A stretch of DNA of 64,000 nucleotides, from the NCBI GenBank assembly GCA_947095535.1, contig OX352772.1, positions 48,379,445 to 48,443,444 on the forward strand, given 5' to 3'. Numbering within the stretch: the first letter of the stretch is position 1; each line of letters starts with the position of its first letter. Shown here piece after piece: positions 13,545 through 25,700 of the stretch. The notes under the pieces are model-generated. The model searched no databases, was not told where the DNA came from, and saw nothing but the letters and a program-made list of their open reading frames with translations. The stretch comes from Poecilobothrus nobilitatus (lineage: Eukaryota; Arthropoda; Insecta; Diptera; Dolichopodidae). The position numbers were made by a program, and so were the translations under genes.

Positions 13545-14175
13545 CCCCTAAAAGTCTTCTTCCCTTTTTTGTGAGTTTTCCTTAAGTATTCTATGGAAGA
13601 AACTCATAGCTCTCATTTTTTACAGCATGATATTAAATATACAGGCGCAAACGTTTAGATGAAGTTCTTAAAATATCCCCACTTTCCTCCCGTTTTTGTT
13701 AGTTTTCCTAAAATATTCTTTGAAAGAAACTTATAGCTCTTGTTTTTTACCGCGTGATATTAAATATACAGTCGAAAAAGTTTAGTTCACGTTCTTAAAA
13801 CTTTACCACCTTCCTCCCATTTTTGTTAGTTTTCCTAAAGTATTCTTTCAAAGAAACTTATAGCTCTCGTTTTTTACCGCATGATATTAAATATACAGTC
13901 GAAAAAGTTTAGTTCACGTTCTGAAAAACTCCCTACTTTCCTCCCTTTCCTGTCGAATTTTCCTGAAATATTTCTTTGGAAGAAACTAATAGCTCTCGTT
14001 TTTTACCGCATGATATTAAATATGCAGTCGATAATGTTTAGTTCACGTTCTTAAAATCTCCCCAACTGCCTCCCCCTTTTTCGCGAGTTTTCCTGAAATA
14101 TTCTTTGAAAGAAACTTATAGCTCTCGTTTTTATCGCGTGATATCAAATATACGGTCGAAAACGTTTAGAAACGT
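13545..14175. repeat. minisatellite, ~127-130-bp unit, about five copies
   Basis: Each unit contains (A/G)AGTTTTCCT, TATTCTTT..AAGAAACT, ATAGCTCTCGTTTTTTACCG, a CATGATATTAAATATACAG core and GTTTAGTTCACGTTCT. The AGTTTTCC word recurs near 13574, 13701, 13828, 13956 and 14086. Units differ by several per cent, so the array is moderately old. GC is higher than in the flanks. Confidence 0.9.
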
Positions 14176-15414
14176 TTAAAACTTATCTTAATTTATGACA
14201 ATTTTTACTACTAATCCCATCTTTTGCAATTATTATACTTTAATCAAGTATCAAAAATAAGTATAATATAGACATTATTTCTAAAGCCAAAAATTTCATG
14301 AACGTAACTTCTACAAAAGACAAAAAAAATAAAACAGACATAATATATAAATGACTACTAAGGCGCTTACATCAAAGCTTACATCAAACTGTAAAAACAG
14401 AAATAATGAATAAATATATTAAAAGATACTTTCAATTATTGTTTTAACGGTAGAAAATTCTACTTATGATTACATTTATCCACTGTTTCCACACATTTTA
14501 ATGATGATCGTATTTTAATAATAATTAAAACTTTTTTTTATTATCATTTTTTTTTTTTTTCGTTTTCAGTGGGGAGTGAGGATTTTTAATTCCAATTTGA
14601 AGAATTTTTTTTTTTCTTTTTTTTTTTTTTCTCAAAATTAACGAACCAAAAATAATTTTTAATTTTAATTTTCATTGAATGAATCTTCAGCATACATTCA
14701 ACATTATTAATATTTGGTGTTATGGTCATGATTTTTTGATAAAAGCAAAAAAAATTAAAAAAAAAAATAAGATCAATTTTTGCAATGATATATATAAAAA
14801 AAAACGTGCATTTTTTACTGTTAACTGTTAGCTGAAAGAATAAGAAAGCTAAAAAAGAAAACTTTTCAAAGATACCTTAAAGTCATTATAATAGTTAACA
14901 ACTGATATGGTATACATTAGTATATTAAAAAACCATTAGTTTTTTCTTTTTTTTTTTTCTGCATGGAATAAATTTTTCGCTATGACCTTGCTCACATTTA
15001 CGATTAGCTGAATTTCTGAATATAGATTTAACATGATTCATATTATAATTTATTTTGCTTCATACATATATTTATATGATGTTAAATAGTGATTAAAGAT
15101 TTCTATTAGAATTAAAAATAACTGTTTATATAGTGAAATTTAGCATGTATTGAAAAAAAACATCAATGACTTTAGTTAATTTTGATTTAACTTGAACTAA
15201 TTGCAAGTTGTTAAATTGAATAATTAAACAAGTTATATTCAGCTAAACAGGAAACAATTACAGGAATGTTATAAAACTTACAGTTTACATTACAATATTA
15301 ACATGTATATATATATATATAATTTTATCTAAAACAATGTAAAACTTTTATTGGTCTTTTTGTTTAAATTTTCTTCTAATATATTTTATTAGACGGTTCG
15401 ACAGTTTAAATGGG
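14176..15414. other. AT-rich DNA with poly-T blocks
   Basis: T-rich tracts near 14548-14561, 14607-14631 and 14943-14959, and a short (TA)n near 15307-15320. No exon or RNA gene seen. Confidence 0.4.
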
Positions 15415-15417
15415 TTA

Positions 15418-16195
15418 AAAATACCCGTCATGGGTTATTATACCCGCATGAACATAGTTGCCATTACGTTTATGACACCTTAAAGAAGACGATTTAATAT
15501 GGAAAAATAAATGTATGTTCTTTCTCAGAATCCAATTCAAAGTTGATTTAGCTATATAGGTATGTCCGTCCGCCCGTACGATAAATAAAAAAAAATAATG
15601 TATTTTGGATTTTAAAGTTTTTATCATTAAAATTTTCATAAAAATGCCAATTTCGTTATTGAAATTCAACAAGTTGGATCGGCGTGTGCGAATAACTTCT
15701 TTCTTTATATAAGGATAAATCACAGCGTCTACTTAAGCAAAATATCCTAAATTATGTCAAAACAAGTTAAGTTTTATGTCTGTGTCTTATGTTTAATGAC
15801 CTGTACAAAATTTTGTTAGTCTAGAGTATTAAGTTCGAATAGTTATCATACAACTTCTTTTTTATATGATATGATAACTCAGTGGTTTTATAATCTGAGT
15901 GTTTAAAATACAATTTAAAAGAAGTGTAAAACAACTTTTGCATACCCATTTTACGGTAGAATCAAAATTATCTTATATTTTGGTTCATATTTTATAAGAT
16001 ATGATCAAGTTTTATGGCAACAACTTCCGTAAAATTTGATTGGTTTGGGATAATTGCATCGAATAGTTGTGATACAGCGTTTATTAATTTTTTTAAAATA
16101 GGATTAAATTTTTAATAAACATTATAAATATGTTATGCTTGTGCTTGGGTATGTTGTGTAGAGTTGAAGCAGTCTACTCTACACTCCTCTACGTT
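15418..16195 (+). mobile_element. DINE-1/mini-me-like element, family B, diverged
   Basis: Starts near ATACCCGTCATGGGTTATTA and TACCCGCATGAACATAGTTG, contains TTGCCATTACGTTTATGACA and CCTTAAAGAAGACG. It ends near GTTGTGTAGAGTTGAAGCAG and TCTACTCTACACTCCTCTAC. The (GTCC) block is reduced to GTCCGTCCGCCCGTACG. It lies ~355 nt upstream of the first visible exon, opposite in orientation to 11125-11830. Confidence 0.65.
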
Positions 16196-16550
16196 TTCGA
16201 ATAGCTTTAATATGTCGTTGGATGGTAATGCTTTTCACTCTTATTAAACTTTTACATGTAGTTTTTAATTCATAAGAACAGATTAAAGTTATTAACCAGT
16301 TACTGTAAATGGTATAATTCTGTCTTTTATCTTATAACAACTAAAAATGCAGACAATAAAGTTTTATATTTTAAAAAATATAAAATAATTTCCTCTTTTA
16401 AATATACAAGAATAAAAAACATCAACATCTTCTTTTAGAAGAATATGGCAGCTGAATAGTAATTAATTAAAAACCTCTTGATATTATTCTATATAAATAT
16501 TTTTTGTACCTTACATAAAATAATATACCATAAATTTTTTTTCTTATTAG

Positions 16551-16733
16551 GTTGAAGAACAAGGAGTTGATCCAAATTTACGTGATGGTGATGGCGCCAC
16601 ACCATTACATTTTGCAGCATCCCGTGGTCATTTATCGTCAGTTAGATGGTTATTAAATCATGGTGCGAAATTATCATTGGATAAATACGGTAAAAGTCCA
16701 ATTAATGATGCTGCAGAAAATCAACAAGTTGAG
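16551..16733 (+). CDS. f: forked exon, ankyrin repeats (first visible exon)
   Basis: Phase-0 exon of 61 codons between a T-rich tract ending TTATTAG and a GTATAA donor. The translation contains a textbook ankyrin unit: [20 protein letters not shown] then [20 protein letters not shown], followed by the start of the next repeat ([10 protein letters not shown]). It opens in mid-repeat ([12 protein letters not shown]), so at least one coding exon precedes it. None is recognisable in the 16.5 kb upstream, so the preceding exon probably lies outside the window. The base composition is clearly less AT-rich than the surrounding intron. Confidence 0.9.
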
Positions 16734-19700
16734 GTATAATTATTTTTGTTTTTTTAATGTCTTAAAATAATAACAACAAAATATATAGATTTATTTCTTT
16801 CCTTTATTGTTTGTTAATATTTTTATAATTAATTACATTCATTTTTTTTTCTTGTATTTTAGTGCTTAAACATTCTGGTCCAACATGGTACAACTGTTGA
16901 TTATGTATCACAGAATGGTAATAGCAATAAACTTGGTAGCATTAGACAAAAAACTGGATTAAAATATAATAATGCTAGTAGTAAATCAAGTCGTAGTAAT
17001 ACAATTAAATCAAAATCATCAACTGGTAGTTCAGATGTTGAACCATTTTATTTACATCCGCCATCTGCAAGAAAAAGTCATGATTCGTCAGCATCATATG
17101 GTACACAATCAAGAACATCATCAGAAAAAATATATACTGGTGTTATGCCAAATGATGGTTTATATGTAAATCCAATGCGTAATGGTTCAATAACACCACC
17201 ATCACCAAATGGTAGTATATCAGGTGAATCATTCTTTTTACATGATCCACAAGAAGTTATTTATAATCGTGTTAAAGATATATTTGATTCAGATTGTAGT
17301 AGTAGTAAAGATGGTCATACTGGAACAAAAAATTTAAATAATCATTCAAATGCATTAACAGTTCAAGCTGAAGTTCATTCGAGTAGTAGTGGTGCTGCAA
17401 GTGGTTCTGATGAATCTTTATCAATTCGTTCAAGTACAGATTCACCAAAATCAAATGGAAAATTAATTAATAATAATAATAAAAATAATCGTAATAATTT
17501 TTCAACTTCAATTAATGGTAGCTGTAAAAGCTCTAAAATTGGTGGTTCCATTAAAAATGGTAATAATGATAATCATGATTATGAAGATATTTATTTAGTC
17601 AGAGAAGAATCAAGATTAAATGGTACTAATAAAACAAATATTAGAATTATTGGTGGTAATATGATTAAAGATAGATATAGTAATCCAAATAGAAGTCGTT
17701 CAAAAGATAGTGGTTCACATAGTCGTTCAGCAAGTGCTAGTTCAACAAGAAGTAATGATGTTGTTGTTCAGTATGGAAGTCATGTAAGTTAAAAATGTGT
17801 CAATTTGTAAGCAAGATATACAATTTAAAGTTAAGCAATACTTTGAAAATTATAAAAATAACGTCGAAATTTGAATGGTTTAAATTTCAATTTAAAATTT
17901 GAAAATGAATCTTTGATCTTATATTTATTTATGATCCCTTTCGCTGTCATACAATTTTATTGTTTAAAATATCAAATATTCAATTAACAAAAATCGATTA
18001 GGCATATTTTTTAGCACTCATATATTAATTTACAAAAGACTAAATAAATTATGTCTTATGATGCTGTTTTAAGAATTTTATTAAGAAATATTTTTCTGAA
18101 ATAATGTCTTTAAAATTAACAAGGCAGTAATTTGTAAACAAGGCAGTACATGTAAACCGAAGATTTTGAAAACGGACATTTTCCAAAAGTCATTAAAAGC
18201 AGTTTAAAAATGTGACTTGCACCAAAATTCCTAAGTTTTTTTAGAATGGTATATGTACATTAAAAAAATTATATATATGCAAGAAAATTAAGAGATTCTT
18301 CAGTTTTAAGAACACCCCCTTAAAATTATGAAAAGAGATGTATGAAAATGGCTAATTTTCAATTTTTGACAGCTAATAGCTTTTAATTCTAAATGATCTT
18401 TATTCCCTAAAAATCGAAAACGCTTCAGCGTAAAAGTTCTAACTGGAAGCGTTCCGAATATATAGAGGAAACAAAACCTTGCAAAAATTTCGTTCGCATA
18501 TAACGTAAATTTGAATATTAAATTGCAAAAAATTGTAAAATTCTAAACTATGTATAAGCTAAAAACAATTCCTGTCGTTTAGTGTTTTTAGATTGAAAAA
18601 ATATTAAGAAAAATATATTTGAAATTAGGATATTTTCCCACCTTGGAAGGACTGTAATGAAGACCGCTCTGTAATGAGCGAAGTTACAAAAAAAAAATTG
18701 TTTTTAAAAACCGATTCATGGTTAAAATTGAATTATTCCATCTTAAACTGTGTAGAAGTTTTGTAAACAAACAAACGGACGTAGATACGAAAAGACCGAG
18801 TGAAACTAATAAGCTAATTTTTCAAATTAAAAAATGGGCTAAAAATAAAAGTACTAACTATTCATAAATCAAAAATTAGCTTCACGGGATTTTCTTATTC
18901 CAAGCAATACTTTAAAATATTTTTTAAAGTATTTTTCTATTTCTATTTTTCTTCGATTAATTCTATTTTACGTCTTCCATTTAAAGATATAAAGAATTGC
19001 ATATTTTTAAAAATAACTCAACACTTGATTAGATATTATGTCAAATTGGAATCTTTCGAAAATTTTTAATGCTTATTAAAACTAGTTTAAAGTAATTTTA
19101 TAATTGAAATTAACTTAATCTAACATAATATTATGTATATATATATATTTTTTTTTATAGAATCTCAATAATCGTGGATCATCACTTTGCAAACGTAATA
19201 AATCAAATTCAATTAGTAATTTAAATAGCAGTAAATATGATGCACCAAGAAAAGATGCATATACTGTAAAGAATGTCAATATTAAAAATCAAATTAATAC
19301 AAATAATAATCATAATAATAGTGGTATTAAAAGTGATACATATGAAAGTGTTTGTCCTCCAGAAGATATTGCAGAACGAACTAAACAAGCAAATAAAAAT
19401 AATTCAATTATACATAATAATTTAAATTGTAAAAGTAATTCAAATAGTAGGCCATTAAAACGGGTTGTATCTGCTCCGCATACACAAACTACACCAAAAG
19501 GTTAGTAAAATAAATTAAAAAAAATAAATAAAAATAAAAATATAAATACAAATACAAATTACTTTAGAATTATATTTAATAAATAGAATTTATTTTATTT
19601 TATTAATATTAATAATATTTTTTTTAGTGCATGGTCCACCACCACCACCATTACCGCCACCATTAAAAGCAACAGCACAATGTATTCCATTTTCAAATGA

Positions 19701-22700
19701 ATTCAATAACAGTAATGGTAACGATTATAATTGTAATGATAATAATTTATCAAGTGATAGCCCAGACTCAGATTCCGGTTTAGAAGTTATTGAAGAACCA
19801 ACATTAAGACCATCTGAATTAGTTAAAGGAAATCATAATAGAACTATGTCAACAATATCAGGTATTTATATATTTATTTAATTTTAATTCGATTTTTATT
19901 TTTAATTTTTTTTTTATATATTTTATTCAAGAATATTTTTGTTTATATAATGTTATACATGGTGTGTTGCATATGAATCTAAATATTTCAAATAGGGATT
20001 GATACCTATGAACTAGAAAAATATCGTATGGAAGGGTGTGGAGGTTTATTTTCAGTCGTTTTTAAGATATTGGTTTACAATTTTCCACTTTGGGGCATTT
20101 GGCCATTGATTTCCAACTTGCCTTTTCCATTGATTTCTATTGTATGCGATCATCTTTATTTCTTTCCAATTTTGCTCATTTTTTGCGTTATTGTTCGATG
20201 TTTGGTGTTGTTCGTTTATCTTGGACATTCCATGCAACCGCTTTACATTATTAATTGCCGCATAACTTTTAACTCACAAGTTCTACAGAAATTAACTTAA
20301 TCTTGTTTGACAGCTTATTCTCAAGTCAACATTTTCTCGAAAAGGTATTTTCTTTAAATTTAATAAAAATTTTATTTAGTTAAATAGAATCTTTTAGGTT
20401 AATAAAAATTACCTGTTGTTTAACATTTTAATCTAAAATATATTGAATAGAATTAGTATTGAAACAATTTATATATAGACTTTTTACGACTCTTTCAGTA
20501 ATACTAGGGCCAAAAATTCCGCGATCTGGAAAAAAAAACTATTCAAACCTAAACTTTAAACAAAGTTACATAAAAAGATCTAAAAAACGCGCAAATAATG
20601 TTAAGATGTTTTAAATAAATAGACAAATAAATGAGAAAACGAGCAAACAAAATTGCAGATGAATGAACGAACCTCAATTTATTAAAATGAAACTTATAAC
20701 CTCAATTTATTAAAATTTAAATTAGTAAAACATATTTTATTTATTAAATAATTGTCTTAGTAATCCTTAAAAATAGTCAACAAATTCTTTGTAAAAAACT
20801 CATTTAAGCTTACTAGCATCACTTCAATAGCTTACTTTAGAATAAATATTGGCTCAAATATAAATAAAAATATTCTAATTTATCGTTTAACTGAAAAACA
20901 ACAAAAATTTACAGTTCAAGAGCTATTATAGTTAAAAACTAATATTTCCGTAGTCGTCGGACTTTACTTTATACTCTTATTTATTAATTTTTTGGGTTTT
21001 ACGTTTATGCTAACGTTTGTCACTAATGTTTTAGATCTTTCCTAAACAAATGTTACCTATATACTAAGCGTAGTTTTTAGCTAAAATTTCACAAGATTAT
21101 TTTCTTGAAAATTTTTGAGAATTTCCTTGAGAATTTTTCTTGAAAATTTTAGAAAATTTCTAAAATTAGAAGGTTTTAACTGATTCCAGCCAATATCCAT
21201 AGTCAGCCAATGGTGTAGTTGTTATAAGACATCAGCCTTTCTCGAGTTCTCGGGTTCAAACCTGAGCTAGGTCATATAGATCAACAAAAAATATTATAGA
21301 TTTTTCTTTTTATATATAATTTGTATAATGTAATTAAATTAAAAATGAGTATATATATATATATATATCTATATGTCTTATAAATTTTAATTAATATCAT
21401 ATTGTAATATATAATAAAATAATAATAATAAAAACAAGTCTTGTATAAGATAAATAGATGGCGTAGAAATAAAAGAAACGTTTTAGTCTTGTACAATACA
21501 AAAGGTCCAGTAATCACAACGGCTTAGTGAAATAAATGATTCACGAAACTGAAGCTTAGTCCAATATGAATAATAAATTACTTAGTGGGTTCCCTATATG
21601 CTCCTTATAACAGTGACGAGGAAAAAAAACTCAATAATTCTATTTCCATTATTATTTCTTCTTTAAAGGACTTCTTTTTCTTGCTTTGACAATTCGTAAA
21701 GAGATTAAACATTATTCATCAAATCACAGATTAATTACCTCTACTGTCACTTTTTTGTAATTCAATCGTTATTCACTACAATTAGAGAATATTTTTTTGA
21801 TTAAGTGATAAAAACTTGTTTTTCTTAACTATAAAAAAATTTTATTTTAGTTTCTAATTAAAATAATGTTACATTAAATACATATACATGTTATATACTT
21901 TAAAATAGACTTTAATTAACCTATAAAATTCAATTTAAAACTATAATATTATATTAGCATCTTATTTAAATTTCTATGTCATAAACTTGTATTAAACAAA
22001 AAGTTATTCAGGAATTTCCTTTAATTAATCTTAATAACTTGAACAAAAAAACTCTCTTAAATAAAAGAACTCAAGTTGCTAAAATTTAACTAAATATGGA
22101 TTATATACTATATGGCAAGAAAAATCTACTATATAATCAATAAAATTCTTTAATAATAATACTTTATTACTTATATAAAATTTCGAAGAAAGAAAAAAAA
22201 AAAATAACAGTATTTTTATTTATAAATCGTTATTACCGCGACTTTATTTTATAAATGCGTTGTATTCCAAGTATTTGCGTAACAAAATAAAATTTTATTA
22301 CTCAAATATACATATATATACACATATACATAAATTACCATAGAAGAAAATTACTTTTGCCTGTAATTCTTAAAGAAATATCTGCATTGTGCATTTTTGC
22401 AAAATATCTGCATTGTGCAAAAAAGTGCATTTCATTTTAAGTTAAATATTTGTTGTTAAGGAAAAATTAAAACAAAATTTAACTTTTATTTAAGAATCTT
22501 CTTTTATAATACAGTAATTTGTTCAAATAACTTTCAATCCTTATATATAAAGTAAAGTAATAAACAGTAAATACTGTGCTCATTAATTATTAATTTTTAA
22601 TCATCTTGATCAGTATATAAATATGCCTTAAAAAGCCTTACAAATATTTAAAAAAAAAATTTCTAAAGAATTTGTAAAAATTAACATATTAATTTTCTAT

Positions 22701-25700
22701 GTTTGCCATTCTATCCGATTATCATTATCCTAAATGTCTACTTAAAAACCTCTTAATAAAATAAAAAAAATAAAAATGTAGTTTTAACCATATTCAGTGA
22801 AATACGCTTAAAAAAATTACTAGTTAAAAGCACAAAACGTTTAAAACCAACATATAATGATGTTTTGAATAATTCTTTAATTTTTCAATACCTACAATTA
22901 ATTTATGTTTGACAGCACATCGTACGCATACTCTGTATTGAAAAATTTAAGAGCATATCGAACGCATGAAATGTGCATAAATGATGACGTTTAAAATCAC
23001 ATTGGCCATTTATGTCTAAACGGAAAATATTGAAAATTTATTTTTTCTACTCATGTTAAAAATTCCGAAGATAGGACGTGAAAATTTCGAAAATCGGATT
23101 GATAAAATTTTTTGTCACAACAAGAAAGAATTTAATCAATGTAAAATTTCAAGTTTTTTGAAATAAATATAGGAATAAATAGCTTTTTGACAATTCTTAG
23201 GAGCAAATAGTCTATGCCATTTATGGCGTTGCTTTTACGCGTATTCTCTACAATATTTCTTATTAAAATATTCATTTTATGAGGAATTGTTAGCTAGCTA
23301 CAGATATCTAAAGTTGTCGATACACCTTATTTAAATGATTATATCTGAAGTTTAATCAAATATTTTCCTAACGCGAAAAAAATAAATCGGGATTGAAAGA
23401 GATCGACAGAGTTTTCTTAAATTTTACAAATTAAAGGTATTTAAATTTATTTTTAAGTAAAACCTAAACTTAAATAAATTGTTTTAAGATTTACCCGAAT
23501 CGTATCATTTAAAATTTTTCTACTTATTAAGCACAAACTTAATTTTTTAGAAATGTAAAATCTCTGAATTACAAACTTAAAACCATGGAAACACCAAAAT
23601 TTGATTTTAAAAATTTTGTACATCCTTATGTATACTGTGTTTTCTGTGTACATCCGGTTTTAGGTATACTTTTTTGTTTTTTTTTGTTGAAGCTATCAAA
23701 AGGACATCAATAAAGATTGAATAGGTCATCATAAAACGTTTATCATATACTCAATAATACATTAGTATAGTAGTTACTTTAAATAATTTTTTTTTGATGC
23801 ATTTCCTTTCAACATAAATGTAACAAGGAAATTACACAGCCTTTCCTGTTCAGGCGCGGCTGTGCATGTCGTAAGGAAGAATTACGCTTGCGACGTGCGT
23901 GGGATTTGAACCCACACTCCCTCAATGTTTACAGCATATTTTATACGCTCTTACCCACTAGGCCACCTTGGCCCCACTTTAAATAATATTATTCGATTGT
24001 GATAATAATCATTGATGATATTTATGACAATCATTATATCTGAAGAAAAAAAAAAGAAGACATCATATGTGTTCGATACCTTTTTTCTGTTTTTTCTTGG
24101 ATTTTCAGTTGTTTTTATTTTCTGTGTCTTTAATAAATGTAAATTTTATCGCATTCGTGTTGCTTGAAAAAATTTTAAAAATAAAAACTTTACTTTCAAT
24201 AGAATACTGGAATACAAAAAAATATCTATATTATACCATGTTAAAAAGGCCATCTGAACTGAATAGGTATATGGTATCAGAATAAAACCTATTCCTCCAT
24301 GATTGCTTGATTATTGTTACTTCCTGTATCTCATTTTATTTCTTTATAATTTTTTTAAAATCAAAATATCCTATATAATACACAATCAATCAAAATACTT
24401 TCATTCTTGTAGATATTAAAAAAAATTGGTTAAAACTTTGATTGCTTGATATTGCAGCATAATTTCCATCATATTTCACTTAAAAATAATTGTTATTAAA
24501 ATCGAAAAAATTTTATAAAATAAAAATGTAAACAAATAAAATGATATGGCGTGTATATTAAAGAACTGTACTTTAATCTAATAAATTGAAGAAATTTTTA
24601 TACCCGTACGATAGGATCGGGTATAATAAAATTACTCCTCCGTTTGTAACACCTCGAAATAAGCGAGCTAGATATACCTTCAAAGGTATGGATCGGATCA
24701 GAAAAAAATTCTAAGACTTTTGAGCCATGTCCGTCCGTCCGTCCGTCAGCACGCTAACTCAAAAACTAAGAAAGCTAGAATCTTGAAATTTACACAAAAT
24801 ATTTTGGGAGTAATTTGTAGGTTCCCTATTTTTTTTGGTTGAGTTTGGACCAAGCCTTAGGGTAGCTCTCGAACACCTAACTTTTAGATCCCCACATTTT
24901 TTTTGCAATAGAGCTATGAAATTTTAACCACTGATAGATCTCACAAAAATATTAATTTTATTTTTAATAACTTTTTTTTGTAGCCACACCCGTTATCGAG
25001 CTACAGCTCCCCAAAGGTTCAAAAAAGCTCTATATTTAAATTGTTATAGCACAAGTTTTATAAGGTATATCTTCATTTTGAAAACGCCAAACGATTACTA
25101 CTTTCATTAGCTTTAAAAGTATATATACAATAAATATATAATTTTGGCATACGGTGTCTTAATTTACCGTTATGCGAAACTCAAATTTTGCAAAATTCTT
25201 TAACCCTTCCATCTTCTAAACGGTTAAAGTTGAAAACTTGAAATTTTGACAGAAGTTAGATCTTTGAAAATTAGTATGAGTCATTTCAGAAATTTTTTTT
25301 GTATCACCCCCCGTTTAGGAGCTGTAAGGGGTCAAAAACTGAAAATTTCTTATTTTTAAACACCTGTAACTTGAACACCTGTTAAAATTTTTTTGAAGTA
25401 ATACACAAAAATTAAAGCTCCAACATTATACTTTTATTTCTGTAAACAACTTTTTTTAATAAAATAGGGTTACTTTATAATTGACGAAAGTGTTACTTGA
25501 TTTTTTCAAATTTTCTAACAAATTTCTTTAACGAATTTTTTCCATTTTGTTTTACTCGATAATTTGAAATTGTTGAGGATATAATGCGTAGTACAAAAAA
25601 ATGTAATTAAATAAACAACATAACGGTTGCTTGAAGAATTTTTATTTATATGATATTGATATATATACATACTTATATAATATCATGTTTATTTACATAT

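Noticed and set aside
13545..14175. CRISPR array
   Set aside because: Repeats are ~127-bp tandem units without short constant repeats and unique spacers; this is a eukaryotic minisatellite.
1..16550. Upstream ankyrin exons of forked
   Set aside because: I looked for ankyrin-type words (TPLHxAA, GHLxxV) in the + frames and found none; they are most likely outside the window.
21208..21275. Functional tRNA gene
   Set aside because: Box A and B are present but acceptor arms do not pair convincingly and the sequence runs into a repeat body; called tRNA-derived.
23976..23987. Long terminal repeats or LTR retrotransposon at the SINE copies
   Set aside because: The flanking identity is only 10-12 nt, which is a target-site duplication, and the element has a pol III head.
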